NCBI GenBank assembly: GCA_030834965.1
Contig: JAUQWW010000049.1
Span: 39,609-103,608 of the forward strand
Reading direction: 5' to 3'
DNA: 64,000 nucleotides
Source of the DNA: Gallionellaceae bacterium
Lineage (GTDB): Bacteria; Pseudomonadota; Gammaproteobacteria; Burkholderiales; Gallionellaceae
In this document: positions 12,197 through 21,114 of the stretch, piece after piece
Position numbering within the stretch: position 1 is the first letter of the stretch
Layout: the number at the start of each line of letters is the position of its first letter
Translations under genes and position numbers: made by a program
Notes under the pieces: generated by a model
The model's input: the letters and a program-made list of their open reading frames with translations, nothing else
Database searches by the model: none
Told to the model about the DNA's origin: nothing

Positions 12197-12991
12197 ATGG
12201 AGAATAGCAATTATCCAAGCTACATTACGAAGGATGTCATTGCTGCGCATGAAAGGGTTGTGCACGACTGGGGAGAGGAAGGCGACATCGTGGCGCGGCG
12301 ACTGATCTTTCGCCCGTGCATGGAAAAGGTATATCGGGATGTCGGCAAGCTGCTTAATGGACTGCCAGAGGCGCCTGGCCCATCAGGAAGCGTGGGGACG
12401 CCATGGGATTGGTTTCTCGAAATTATGGTCACGGTGGAGGGCGAATACAATTGGATTTCCAAGACTATTAAGCCGGCGCGAAAGGAACTGAAACAGCGCA
12501 TGAAAAAAATCCATAGTTCAGGTGCACAGTTACTGACAGACTTGAAATGGGCGCTGGGTGGCAGTGATAGGTGGCTCAATCATTTGCAATATAACCGCTC
12601 GCAATATCACGGATTGAGTCTCCCCGATGAGTTTGAGTTCGAAATGGTCGAAAAACTTGAAAAAATTATTGAGGCTGCCTCAACGTGGGATGGAAAATCG
12701 GCTTATGATGAATTCGCTGCGATTTGTGAGGGAGGGGTTTTTAAGAAGTCGTCACCCGAGATTCATTATGCGAAATCGGTGTACGGTCTTCTTCGCCATG
12801 CTTGCGAGCATGGCTCGTATGGATTTCCGGCAGTTGAGAAATTCCGCCTTCCATATCTGCTTTCCTACGATAACTATGCCCGCATTACTCGTGCCGCCCT
12901 CGATTTGCCTGACGATCTTGGGCCGTACAGGCGACCGTTTTCTGGTGAAGACTTGCGGTTGGCAAAGGCATTTTCCAAAACTACCCCGTAG
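12197..12991 (+). CDS. hypothetical protein of the element (cargo)
   Basis: 264-residue protein, not recognised. Chosen start is the ATG at 12197, since the upstream frame runs through the paired hairpins. Base composition is visibly AT-richer than flanking genes, suggesting a separate origin. It is probably soluble and helical, with scattered Trp and Tyr and a C-terminal part containing YGLLRHACEHGSYGF. No enzyme motif is evident. It lies beside another unknown gene in the int-alpA interval. Confidence 0.6.
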   Translation: MENSNYPSYITKDVIAAHERVVHDWGEEGDIVARRLIFRPCMEKVYRDVGKLLNGLPEAPGPSGSVGTPWDWFLEIMVTVEGEYNWISKTIKPARKELKQRMKKIHSSGAQLLTDLKWALGGSDRWLNHLQYNRSQYHGLSLPDEFEFEMVEKLEKIIEAASTWDGKSAYDEFAAICEGGVFKKSSPEIHYAKSVYGLLRHACEHGSYGFPAVEKFRLPYLLSYDNYARITRAALDLPDDLGPYRRPFSGEDLRLAKAFSKTTP

Positions 12992-13087
12992 TTTTTCGCT
13001 CACCGAATAACTTAAAATCCTACGGATTATATTAAGCACATAGAAGCGGCATGATGCGCCTTGTATCACCAAGTACGAGGAGCAGCC

Positions 13088-13315
13088 ATGCAAACCAAAC
13101 GCAACACAATCCCCGACGCATTGCGTCATTTCGATTCCCTTCCCGATAGCGCCTACGTGCGCAGCCGTGTTGTCCAGGGGCTGCTGTCATGCTCACGCGC
13201 GACAGTTCACCGTCGAGTCGCTGACGGAACGCTGCCAGCGCCTACCCACCCTTCACCGGGCATAGCGGCCTTCAAAGTCGGTGATCTGCGCCGCGCCCTT
13301 GCCGCGAGGGGCTAA
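13088..13315 (+). CDS. AlpA-like helix-turn-helix regulator/excisionase
   Basis: 75-residue DNA-binding protein of the AlpA/MerR-like winged-helix type: SAYVRSRVVQGLLSCSRATVHRRVADGTLPAP, then a short segment ending VGDLRRALA. In P4-like elements AlpA-type proteins activate integrase expression and excision. It follows a 96-bp gap and is succeeded 2 bp later by a small basic open frame. Start chosen at 13088 because the shorter frame aligns with the family; an ATG-less extension to 13061 exists. Confidence 0.75.
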   Translation: MQTKRNTIPDALRHFDSLPDSAYVRSRVVQGLLSCSRATVHRRVADGTLPAPTHPSPGIAAFKVGDLRRALAARG

Positions 13316-13317
13316 TC

Positions 13318-13485
13318 ATGAACTACAGGGCCACCCCGCGAGGAATGAACGGAATGAGCGAAAACCTCAACAAAACTACCAGACCCGTTGCCCTGGAGGA
13401 TGTCATCGCCAACGGCAATAGGGCGCAGCGCAGATTCGCCAAGAAGAAACTCGCAGCAATACCGCGCAGCAAATCCAAGAAATGA
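13318..13485 (+). CDS. small basic hypothetical protein
   Basis: 55 codons from an ATG 2 bp after the alpA-like stop, with GAGGGG 8 nt upstream. The product is strongly basic, especially at its C-terminus (RAQRRFAKKKLAAIPRSKSKK). Tight packing with its neighbours and a proper ribosome site favour a real gene; no function is recognised. Confidence 0.5.
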   Translation: MNYRATPRGMNGMSENLNKTTRPVALEDVIANGNRAQRRFAKKKLAAIPRSKSKK

Positions 13486-13637
13486 GCAGGGCCCGCACTG
13501 GAGCCTGGAAAGCGCGGGCGGAGCACAAACGCACAGGGCGTGGCTTCATGCAGATGCTCGCCAAAACCAATCAGCGTCGCACCGATAAAAAATGCGCGAT
13601 CAAGCGCGCAACGGTGGCAAAGATAAAGGGAAGCTAA
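13482..13637 (+). CDS. small basic hypothetical protein overlapping the previous frame
   Basis: 51 codons, starting at the ATGA overlap with the previous gene and ending 1 bp before the tape-measure start. The product is very rich in Arg and Lys with one Cys. Stop-start coupling on both sides supports translation. No family recognised; it could bind nucleic acid or, lying in front of a tape measure, act in tail assembly. Confidence 0.45.
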   Translation: MSRARTGAWKARAEHKRTGRGFMQMLAKTNQRRTDKKCAIKRATVAKIKGS

Positions 13638-13638
13638 C

Positions 13639-15591
13639 ATGGCCAACAACGAAACAAAGGTTGTCGTCACCGCCAATACCGCACAAGCAGAATCATCGAT
13701 CAAGACGTTTGGCCAATCGCTGGATTTGACGACACGCAGCATGCTCAACCTAAGCGGAATGGCCGGTACGCTGGGCGGCGCACTGAGCATCACAGCCTTT
13801 GCGGGATTCATCAAGAGCAGCATTGATGCTGCCGATCAACTCTCCAAGCTCGCGCAGAAGACCGGCACCACGGTGGAAGCGCTCGCCGGGCTGAAATTTG
13901 CCGCCGAACAAAACGATGTATCGCTGGAATCCACCGCGAACGCCGCCAAGAAGCTCGCCACCAACATCGCAGACAATCCGGAGCTGTTCAAAAAGTTCGG
14001 CATCACCGCCAAAGACACCACCGGAGCTTTGGTGCAGATGGCCGACATCTTCGCAGCCATGCCGGACGGCGTGGAGAAATCAGCTCTCGCAACCAAGCTA
14101 TTGGGGAAGGCGCTTGGGGATGAAATGATCCCGTTCCTGAACCAGGGCAGCGCCGAGCTGCAGAGGCTCATTGAAAAGGGGCAGGAGTACAACCCGGTAA
14201 CGGAAGAAAGCGCGAAGCAGGCCCAGGCGTTCAACGACCAGCTAAAGGAGTTGCAGTCCAGTTCAGCCACGCTGGGCGTGACGATTGCGGGCGAATTGCT
14301 GCCAAAGATGAACGAACTGCTCGCGCAGATGATCGAGGGCAAAAAGATATTCGGCGGATTCTGGAGCGCGATGATCGGAGCCGGTGCGATGGACCCGGTA
14401 AAAACATGGGGGCAGCACGCAAAGGAATTGCGCGCAGAACTCGAAAAGCTCGAAGGCGACCGCGCGAAGAGGCTCGGCGCCGGGATGGGCACGAACCTGA
14501 TCGACACACAAATCGCCGCCGCCAGGCAGAAACTGGAATGGGCGAAATATAACCAGAATCAGGAAGCGCTTGCTGCACTTCCGCCCGGAGGTTACCGGGA
14601 CGAGGCCGCTCGTTTGTTGGGAAATGCAAAAAACAAGAACGACGGGAAAGGGATATCCCTGTACGGCGCGCTGGGTGGAGACAGTAAAGACGACAAGGTC
14701 TTAAAGGCGCCGAAAGATTTCAACCCGGACGCCGATTACCAGTTCGCTATCGATGAGGCGCGGCGCAAGAACAACAAAAAGGCGCAGGAAGATTACCTGC
14801 GCGATATGGTCAAAGCGGAGGAAGACGCTAACCGCGAATTGCAGCGCAGCGCGCTGGAGGCGCAGGCGATCATCTTCGATGTCGATCCAATCGCGAAAGC
14901 GACTCACGAATGGGAGAAGCTCACTGCGCTGAAGGAGCGCGGCCTGCTCACGGATGAGCAGATCGGCAAGGCGTATGCCAAGACATTCGGCGAGAACATG
15001 GAACAGATGAGTCAGTACGGCAAGCGATTTGCAGAAAATATCCAGCGCAATCTGGGGGACGTTTTATACGATGGGCTTAACGGAAAATTCGACAGCATAG
15101 GGGATTCGTTCAAGCAAATGCTTGAACGCATGGCGGCTGATGCGGCAGCGGCGCAACTGGCCAAGAAGTTGGTCGGAGATATGGCGACCACTGGCAATGC
15201 TGGAGGATGGGTTGGTGATTTAATGAGTATGTTCTCTGGCGGAAATCCGTTTAGCGGTGGAGGCGGATGGAGCGGCACAGGAACAGCAGCGTCGAACGGA
15301 ACAGAAGCTGTTTTAGCCAGCCTTGGCCTGCCTGGGTATGGTGGAACTTTTGCAACCGGCATCGACTACGTTCCACGCGACATGCTGGCCTTCATTCATA
15401 AGGGCGAGCGCGTCGTGCCGGCGGCGCAGAATAACGGAAGCGCAGGCGGTATCGTCTATTCCCCAGTCAACAACATAAGCATTGATTCGCGCACGGACCA
15501 GGCCGAGGTTCATCGGCTGGTATCGAATGCTATCCGGCAAGGAAATGCTGAGCTTGTTGACAAGCTGCAGCGCGCAGGGGCGCTGGCGTGA
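13639..15591 (+). CDS. phage tail tape-measure-like protein
   Basis: 650 residues. In tailed phages the tape measure sets tail length and helps DNA entry. The N-terminus (TKVVVTANTAQAESSIKTFG) and hydrophobic stretch MLNLSGMAGTLGGALSITAF (about 34-55), long Ala/Lys/Glu-rich helical middle and the C-terminal FATGIDYVPRDMLAFIHKGE motif with ERVVPAAQN are typical of lambda-like tape-measure proteins. It is separated from the other virion genes by the replication module and lies without neighbouring tail-tube or tail-tip genes, which is unusual. Length implies a short tail if used. Confidence 0.85.
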   Translation: MANNETKVVVTANTAQAESSIKTFGQSLDLTTRSMLNLSGMAGTLGGALSITAFAGFIKSSIDAADQLSKLAQKTGTTVEALAGLKFAAEQNDVSLESTANAAKKLATNIADNPELFKKFGITAKDTTGALVQMADIFAAMPDGVEKSALATKLLGKALGDEMIPFLNQGSAELQRLIEKGQEYNPVTEESAKQAQAFNDQLKELQSSSATLGVTIAGELLPKMNELLAQMIEGKKIFGGFWSAMIGAGAMDPVKTWGQHAKELRAELEKLEGDRAKRLGAGMGTNLIDTQIAAARQKLEWAKYNQNQEALAALPPGGYRDEAARLLGNAKNKNDGKGISLYGALGGDSKDDKVLKAPKDFNPDADYQFAIDEARRKNNKKAQEDYLRDMVKAEEDANRELQRSALEAQAIIFDVDPIAKATHEWEKLTALKERGLLTDEQIGKAYAKTFGENMEQMSQYGKRFAENIQRNLGDVLYDGLNGKFDSIGDSFKQMLERMAADAAAAQLAKKLVGDMATTGNAGGWVGDLMSMFSGGNPFSGGGGWSGTGTAASNGTEAVLASLGLPGYGGTFATGIDYVPRDMLAFIHKGERVVPAAQNNGSAGGIVYSPVNNISIDSRTDQAEVHRLVSNAIRQGNAELVDKLQRAGALA

Positions 15592-15684
15592 TCCTCCATC
15601 CCGCATTGCAGGGAGCCACCAAGACTGGCGAATGTAAGCCACGTTCGGTCTGGTCGCCGATCTTACCGGTTCGTACTAGCAAGC

Positions 15685-16107
15685 ATGGCTATTGACCAAT
15701 TACTCTCACGGTTGGATGGTGTTAAACGCACCGGTAAAGACCGTTGGATGGCACGCTGCCCAGCGCATGAGGATAAGCGCGCATCGCTGGCGATAACTGA
15801 GCTTGGTGATGGACGGGTGCTCTGTCATTGCTTCGCGCTCTGCGATGTTCAATCCGTTCTATCGGCTGTTGGCCTTGAGTTTGACGCGCTGTTTCCTGAG
15901 CGTGCCGTTGATACGCATTGCAAGGTTGAGCGCAGGCCATTCCCCGCATCTGACGTGCTGCGTGCAATCGCTTTTGAGGCGCGCATCGTGAGCTTGGCAG
16001 CACTCGACATGGCGCATGGCAGAACGCTATCAGAAGAGGCGCGCACGCGTTTGCTGTTGGCTAACCAGCGCATTGCTGGCGGACTTTCAGCGGGTGGGCT
16101 GTCATGA
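15685..16107 (+). CDS. CHC2-type zinc-ribbon primase fragment protein
   Basis: 140 residues with a DNA-primase-like zinc-binding pattern: RWMARCPAHEDKRASLAI followed by VLCHCFALCD (residues about 22-60). It overlaps the next gene, a P4-family primase/helicase, by 4 bp, so the two likely act together in element replication, the zinc module recognising template and the partner unwinding. The 93 bp before it (15592-15684) show no further feature. Confidence 0.75.
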   Translation: MAIDQLLSRLDGVKRTGKDRWMARCPAHEDKRASLAITELGDGRVLCHCFALCDVQSVLSAVGLEFDALFPERAVDTHCKVERRPFPASDVLRAIAFEARIVSLAALDMAHGRTLSEEARTRLLLANQRIAGGLSAGGLS

Positions 16108-17498
16108 AAGAAGTTGGCGACTCGATAGGCAAACTCGATGCGCTCCTGGAGCGCGAAACTAAAGTAGCAGAGAAAAAACGTAACGCAATCGCAGCGACAC
16201 CATCCGGCGCGCTGGCGTTATCCGAGGATTCGCTTGCGTCCGCGTACGAAGAAAAATATGCAGGCCGCCTTCTCTATGCGCACAAATTAGGGCGATGGTA
16301 TATCTACGATCCAAAAACAGGGGCGTGGCGTGTTGATACGATGGAGCGAGTCCAGCACTGGGTAAGGGAATTCGTTCGTAGCCTCAACTCCGAACAGAGG
16401 GAAAAATGGGCCAAGGCTTCTATCGTGTCTGCGGTGGATCAATACTGTCGCCGCGCCCCTGCGATGGCGCGCTCAGGCGATGAATTTGACGCTGATACTT
16501 GGCTGCTCGGGACACCATCCGGCGTGCTGGATTTGCGCACTTCAACGATGCTACAAAAATCACCGGAACATTATGTCAGTAAACGTACCTCTGTTTCGCC
16601 GTGCGCAAGCGAGCCAACGCTCTGGCTGACATTTCTTAAGCAGGCAACCGGCGGAGACAAGGATCTGATTGATTATCTCCAGCGTCTTGCTGGGTACTGT
16701 TTGACAGGCGAAACAAGGGAAGAGGTGCTGGTATTTATGCACGGCCCCGGCGGCAACGGCAAGGGCGTGTTTATGAATGTGCTGCGAGACATTTTGGGAG
16801 AGTATGCGCGCCAGGCACCGATGCAGATTTTCCTCGCCAACAACGGCGACCGCCACCCGACAGAGCTTGCCGCCCTATTTGGCGCGCGCCTGGTGCTGGC
16901 AAGCGAAAGCCCCGAGGGGCGGCGCTGGGATGAAGAGCGTATCAAATCTTTGACCGGGCGCGATGCCATCTCTGCGCGATTTATGAATCGTGACTTTTTC
17001 GAGTTCATCCCTCGCTTCAAATTGCTGGTTGCATCCAACCACAAACCCAGGATTAAAACTGTTGACGATGCTTGGCGCAGGCGGCTTCACCTCGTCCCCT
17101 TCACCCGCAAACCCGAACAACCAGACCCGGGGCTTAAGGACAAGCTGCGTGGGGAGTATCCGTCAATCTTGCAATGGATGATCGACGGCGCCGAGTGGTG
17201 GTCAAGGGAGGGTCTGGTGCCACCAGCAACGATTACTGAAGCGACAGCCGAGTATTTCAGGGAAGAGGATGTTATCGGCCTATGGTTTGCCGAGCGCTGC
17301 GACAAGTGCGACAGCGTCACTTACACCGAACGCAGCCAGCTTTACCATTCTTATGAGGCATGGTGCCGTGGTATGGGGCACGCAGCCGCAACCATGCACT
17401 CAATGACGCGATGGTTAACTCAGAATGGTTTTGAGCAGCACAGCACTAATAAGACCCGCCCCATCAAAGGGGTGGTGTTGAAACCGCTGGATAGCTGA
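16104..17498 (+). CDS. P4-family phage/plasmid primase-helicase (SF3)
   Basis: 464-residue replication protein. It has a D5_N-like domain (about 60-200) and an SF3 helicase ATPase with Walker A GPGGNGKG near residue 214, a Walker B/sensor segment (LVLASESPEG) and FKLLVASNHKPRI, all typical of the P4 alpha/D5 family. Such proteins bind iterons at the element's origin and start replication independently of host DnaA. The repeats at 17510-17691 just downstream fit as its target. Confidence 0.9.
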   Translation: MKEVGDSIGKLDALLERETKVAEKKRNAIAATPSGALALSEDSLASAYEEKYAGRLLYAHKLGRWYIYDPKTGAWRVDTMERVQHWVREFVRSLNSEQREKWAKASIVSAVDQYCRRAPAMARSGDEFDADTWLLGTPSGVLDLRTSTMLQKSPEHYVSKRTSVSPCASEPTLWLTFLKQATGGDKDLIDYLQRLAGYCLTGETREEVLVFMHGPGGNGKGVFMNVLRDILGEYARQAPMQIFLANNGDRHPTELAALFGARLVLASESPEGRRWDEERIKSLTGRDAISARFMNRDFFEFIPRFKLLVASNHKPRIKTVDDAWRRRLHLVPFTRKPEQPDPGLKDKLRGEYPSILQWMIDGAEWWSREGLVPPATITEATAEYFREEDVIGLWFAERCDKCDSVTYTERSQLYHSYEAWCRGMGHAAATMHSMTRWLTQNGFEQHSTNKTRPIKGVVLKPLDS

Positions 17499-17509
17499 AA
17501 TGGTTATTT

Positions 17510-17691
17510 GCGCACTTGCGCACTTTGCGCAGCGTTTTCCCGTTAATCGGCTATAGGGCATTTTTTGCAATAAGTCTCAAAACAAGTGCGCAAAGTGCGC
17601 AAGTGGCGCATTTCTTTATACGCGGGCGCGCACCCCCGCGCATTAGGGAAACATCCCGAAAATGCTGCGCAAAGTGCGCAAGTGCGCAAAG
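17510..17691. other. iteron-like repeats, candidate replication origin
   Basis: Within the 229-bp gap after the helicase gene, a 24-bp sequence at 17510-17533 is repeated as a perfect inverted copy at 17664-17687. A third, near-identical copy (one inserted base) is at 17584-17610. All contain TGCGCAAAGTGCGCAAGTG or its complement. An AT-richer stretch (about 17560-17583) lies between copies 1 and 2. The layout resembles P4-type origins recognised by the alpha-like helicase; replication itself is inferred. Confidence 0.65.
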
Positions 17692-17727
17692 GCATCACCT
17701 GCATCACACCACTCGAAAGGAAGCAAG

Positions 17728-17997
17728 ATGAGTCACGCTATTGATAGATCATCTGTCGAACTCTCCGCATATCTGCTGGAGCGGCGCAGTTTATTTTCTC
17801 GGCTTTCCGGCATCGAAACACTTTCCAATAAGTTCCGCGAAGCATGCCGCGATGTCATATCAGCCATGGATCAGTATCAGTCTCGCGATGAAGGTGAGGC
17901 GATGCATGAATTAGAGGCGGCCCTGCATCAATGGGTTCGTGTCGGCAATAACGAGTGGCTGCTGCACGACGATAGCTTGGAGGTGGGGTCATGCTGA
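17728..17997 (+). CDS. small hypothetical protein of the element
   Basis: 89 residues starting at an ATG with AAAGGAAG at 8 nt. The product is helical-looking and acidic near its C-terminus. The frame is open upstream through the iteron-like repeats, but that part is compositionally repeat-derived, so the start at 17728 is preferred. It overlaps the following tail-protein gene by 7 bp, so it is probably cotranslated with it. Function not recognised. Confidence 0.6.
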   Translation: MSHAIDRSSVELSAYLLERRSLFSRLSGIETLSNKFREACRDVISAMDQYQSRDEGEAMHELEAALHQWVRVGNNEWLLHDDSLEVGSC

Positions 17998-18686
17998 ACT
18001 TGCGCGTAACGATAACCGGCCTTGATGCCGTCAAGAAGACCATCGCCGACCTAGAAAAACAGACGCGCTACGCCACAGCCGTGGCGCTGACCCGCACGGC
18101 CAAGGCCGTCAAGGATGGGATGCCAGCGGTAATGGAGCGCGAACTCGACAGGCCTACCCCGTTCTCCAAGCGAGGCTTGTTCGTGCAGCCTGCGCGCCCC
18201 ATCGACTTGAAGGCGGTAGTTGGGTTTATGGATCGCCAGGCATCCTATCTGAAATACCAGATCGCTGGCGGCGCACGCATGCCAACAGCACGCGGCATCA
18301 AGCTGCCTGGCAATGTCGAGCTTAATTCATTTGGCAACATCCCCAAGGGGTTGATCGACAAGCTCAAGCAGGCGGCGCAGTCTGGCCTGCTGTCAAAGGC
18401 TATCGGCAAGAAGTTGGGCGTTGGCGATCGGCGCAAGGGTGCTGCACCTATCCAGCTCTTTCTCGGCAAGCCCATCGGGCGCGGATGGGAGAAGGCGCCA
18501 ATGGGTATATGGCGGCGCGTGCCTGGCAGCCCAGGCAAGTTGATCCCCGTGATCCTCTTCGAAGATACGCCAGCCAAGTACAAGCCGCGCTTCAAGTTCC
18601 ACGAAGCGGCAGCATCCATTGTGCGACGCGAATGGGATCGGCAGTTCGCCAACGCCTTTGCCGAAGCCATGAGGACGGCCAAATGA
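17991..18686 (+). CDS. phage minor tail protein, gpZ-like
   Basis: 231 basic residues. The opening (VTITGLDAVKKTIADLEKQ) followed by an AVALTRTAKAV segment and many Lys/Arg resembles lambda minor tail protein Z-type (tail-completion) proteins, which join tail and head. Similarity is structural and by pattern, so an HK97 gp10-like neck protein is an alternative. It precedes the capsid gene by 121 bp; that gap holds a possible 20-codon frame and the capsid ribosome site only. Confidence 0.55.
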   Translation: MLNLRVTITGLDAVKKTIADLEKQTRYATAVALTRTAKAVKDGMPAVMERELDRPTPFSKRGLFVQPARPIDLKAVVGFMDRQASYLKYQIAGGARMPTARGIKLPGNVELNSFGNIPKGLIDKLKQAAQSGLLSKAIGKKLGVGDRRKGAAPIQLFLGKPIGRGWEKAPMGIWRRVPGSPGKLIPVILFEDTPAKYKPRFKFHEAAASIVRREWDRQFANAFAEAMRTAK

Positions 18687-18807
18687 TCAAGGTACTCCGC
18701 CAGCTTTTCCAAGTACGGGTTATTCGCACCGCGTTTTTTGTTTAGTTTTATCAATGCACTAGGTTTCATTAAGCAGTACTTATCCACCACTACAGAAAGG
18801 AAATATC

Positions 18808-19923
18808 ATGCAACAGAGCCCCGTAATATCTACCCACCATCGCCAGCGGCGCGTCCCGGCTGCCATCGCCCATGCCGCGCTTGCCCACGAAGAAGCAAGC
18901 AAGGTTAATCCGACAGAGGGCTTTCGCAGCTTTGGTGAATTCGTCTATCAAGTAAAGCAGGCATGCACCGGCCCCGCTGCCGACCCACGTCTGGTACGCG
19001 CAGCAACCACCTTCGGAAGCGAGGGCGTTGGCCCATCGGGCGACTATGCGGTTCCTTCGGCGTTCGCACAAGAAATTGCCAGCCTCGCTTACAGCGAAGG
19101 GTCGCTGCTGCCGCTGTGCAGCGAGTTGCCGATCAGCAGCAGCACCGTCGATATTCCGCGCGACGAAACCACGCCCTGGGGGTCAACCGGCATCGTCGCC
19201 GCATGGGAAGGCGAAGGCGGGCAATCCGCACAGAGTAAGCCTGACCTTGATTCAACCTCATGCCGCCTGCGGAAACTGAAGACACTTGTGCCGATTACCG
19301 ACGAACTGTTGGAAGACTCGCCGGCAATGGAAGGCTATCTCAAGCGCGTGATGAGTGCCGCCATATGCTGGAAGATAAACGACGCGATCATCAACGGCAC
19401 CGGCGCAGGGGTTCCGCTTGGCATCCTCAAGGCACCTTCCTTGATAGTGCAAGCCAAGGAAGGTGCGCAGACCGCAGACACCATCAACGCTGCGAACGTG
19501 ACGAACATGCTATCCCGCGCGATTCTGACCGGAGGCGGCAATATCGTCTGGCTCATCAATCCTGATGCCTATGGGCAGGTGATGAGCCTCGTCTTGAATG
19601 AGTCGCCAATCTGGACACCCGGCACCAGCGTCGATGCACCCAACGGCCTGCTGCTTGGCCGCCCCATTGTGCTGACGGATGCCTGCCAGACCTTGGGCGA
19701 TCAAGGGGACATCATCCTGGCAAATATGAGCGGATATCAGGCTGTCACCCGTGCAGGCGGTGCCGTGCTCGCGAGCAGCATGCATCTGTGGTTTGACCAG
19801 GACATTACCGCTTTTCGCCTGACGTTCCGTATGGATGGCCAGCCGCTGTTGTCGGCAGCAGTCACCCCGCCCCATAGCACGGTAACGCGCAGCCATTTTG
19901 TCACCCTGGCCGTACGTGCCTAA
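18808..19923 (+). CDS. phage major capsid protein, HK97 fold
   Basis: 371 residues. After an N-terminal region of about 60 residues, the HK97-family core appears: GDYAVPSAFAQEIASLAYSEG, then SCRLRKLKTLVPITDELLEDS, the NGTGAGVPLGIL segment with the preceding IND, and a C-terminal FRLTFRMDGQP. It would form the icosahedral shell. A strong GAAAGGAAA ribosome site is present. No scaffold/protease gene precedes it, so maturation might rely on a helper phage or on the coiled-coil protein encoded next. Confidence 0.88.
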   Translation: MQQSPVISTHHRQRRVPAAIAHAALAHEEASKVNPTEGFRSFGEFVYQVKQACTGPAADPRLVRAATTFGSEGVGPSGDYAVPSAFAQEIASLAYSEGSLLPLCSELPISSSTVDIPRDETTPWGSTGIVAAWEGEGGQSAQSKPDLDSTSCRLRKLKTLVPITDELLEDSPAMEGYLKRVMSAAICWKINDAIINGTGAGVPLGILKAPSLIVQAKEGAQTADTINAANVTNMLSRAILTGGGNIVWLINPDAYGQVMSLVLNESPIWTPGTSVDAPNGLLLGRPIVLTDACQTLGDQGDIILANMSGYQAVTRAGGAVLASSMHLWFDQDITAFRLTFRMDGQPLLSAAVTPPHSTVTRSHFVTLAVRA

Positions 19924-19970
19924 AACACGGGCCGGAATAACACCGGCCCATTGATGAAAGGAAACACATC

Positions 19971-20618
19971 ATGCAAAACAACATACCAAACGAAATTCTT
20001 GAGTACGTCAACAAGAAAGGCATCCTTGAGCGCATTGCGGAAACGCAACAGGCGGAGCGCGAAGAAGAACGCGTCCGCCTGGCAGAAGAAATTATTGCCC
20101 TCAAGAAACACGAAGCCGAAATACTGCCGCCCCTACTGGAGCGCCAGCGTAACGCCAGAGCAGCTCTGGAGGCCGCAGAAGTCGCGCTGCAGCAAGCCCG
20201 CGTGGAACTTGCCGAAGCCAATTCACAGGTTATTGCCGCTGACACAAGTTTCCGTATAGAGCGGCGCCACAACCTGCTTGCCGGGCTGGCCGATCCGCGT
20301 ATCCATGGCGCCATCACTCAGCTGCTCAACTTCGATGAAAAGGCCCGCCAGGGTGGGTTTAGCGCTTGGACACAGACCGAGAAAAAATGGGACGGTGATA
20401 AGACAAAGATTGAGTGCAACAACTCCGATGTGCTGGAAGCGGTTCGCGCTCAAATCCGCAAGGCCGTCACCGATCTGGAAGCGCTGTTATACGCGCCCCG
20501 CCCGGCCAACCTGTCCGAAATCCTGGAAGCGGCGCTATCTGCAGGCGAGGCCGCCTGCCATCGCATCGGCGTCACCGTGCACCGCGCCGACCACCTGGCA
20601 AGCATTACGAAACACTGA
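19971..20618 (+). CDS. coiled-coil hypothetical protein next to capsid gene
   Basis: 215 residues, 47 bp after the capsid gene with AAAGGAAA before the ATG. Residues about 20-90 form a long Glu/Gln/Ala/Arg-rich coiled coil; the rest is mixed. Position between capsid and terminase could suit a scaffold or decoration factor but nothing in the sequence proves this. The small terminase gene follows after 4 bp. Confidence 0.65.
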   Translation: MQNNIPNEILEYVNKKGILERIAETQQAEREEERVRLAEEIIALKKHEAEILPPLLERQRNARAALEAAEVALQQARVELAEANSQVIAADTSFRIERRHNLLAGLADPRIHGAITQLLNFDEKARQGGFSAWTQTEKKWDGDKTKIECNNSDVLEAVRAQIRKAVTDLEALLYAPRPANLSEILEAALSAGEAACHRIGVTVHRADHLASITKH

Positions 20619-20622
20619 CGCC

Positions 20623-21114
20623 ATGCGCATCATCGGCCAGACCGAAATCGCCGCCATCTTTGGCGTCACGCCACGCACCATCAACGAATGGCAGGATGCC
20701 GGCATGCCCGTTGCCGTACAGGGCGGTCCCGGCGTGCCTGGCGAATACGACAGCGAGGCATGCATCCGCTGGCGGGTTGAGCGTGAAGTCGCCAAGGTGC
20801 AGGGGCCGGAAACGCCAAAGGACCGGCTCGCGCGCCTGCAGGGCGACGATCTGGAAATGAAGCTGGCACGCGAACGCGGCAAGCTGATCGAGAAAGCAGC
20901 CGTCGAACCGGCCATGCGTGCCGCCATCGTCTCGGCACGCGAGCGCGTGCGCAACGAGCCGGCGCGCATCGCCGCACAAATGGAGAGCCTTGATCGCGCC
21001 GGGCGGGAAGCCCTGCTGCGCGATCTCTTGGATGAAGTGCTGACCAAGCTTTCCCGCTGGCAGCAGGTCGGCACATACGATGGCGAACAACAAGCCGATG
21101 AATGCGCCGCTTGA
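20623..21114 (+). CDS. terminase small subunit, Nu1-like
   Basis: 163 residues. The N-terminal winged helix-turn-helix (IIGQTEIAAIFGVTPRTINE and WQDAGMPV) with a conserved GEYDSEACIRW is characteristic of lambda Nu1-type small terminase subunits, which bind the cos/pac site. A charged helical C-terminal half follows. Start at 20623 is set by the family; the longer frame upstream overlaps the preceding gene. It overlaps the large subunit by 35 bp. Confidence 0.85.
   Translation: MRIIGQTEIAAIFGVTPRTINEWQDAGMPVAVQGGPGVPGEYDSEACIRWRVEREVAKVQGPETPKDRLARLQGDDLEMKLARERGKLIEKAAVEPAMRAAIVSARERVRNEPARIAAQMESLDRAGREALLRDLLDEVLTKLSRWQQVGTYDGEQQADECAA

Noticed and set aside
17510..17691. Possible CRISPR-like repeat array
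   Set aside because: Only three copies, one of them inverted, with unequal spacing of about 50 and 55 bp; fits an origin or operator better.
18687..18749. 20-codon frame between the tail and capsid genes
   Set aside because: Too short, no similarity, and its end overlaps a T-rich stretch; not supported as a gene.
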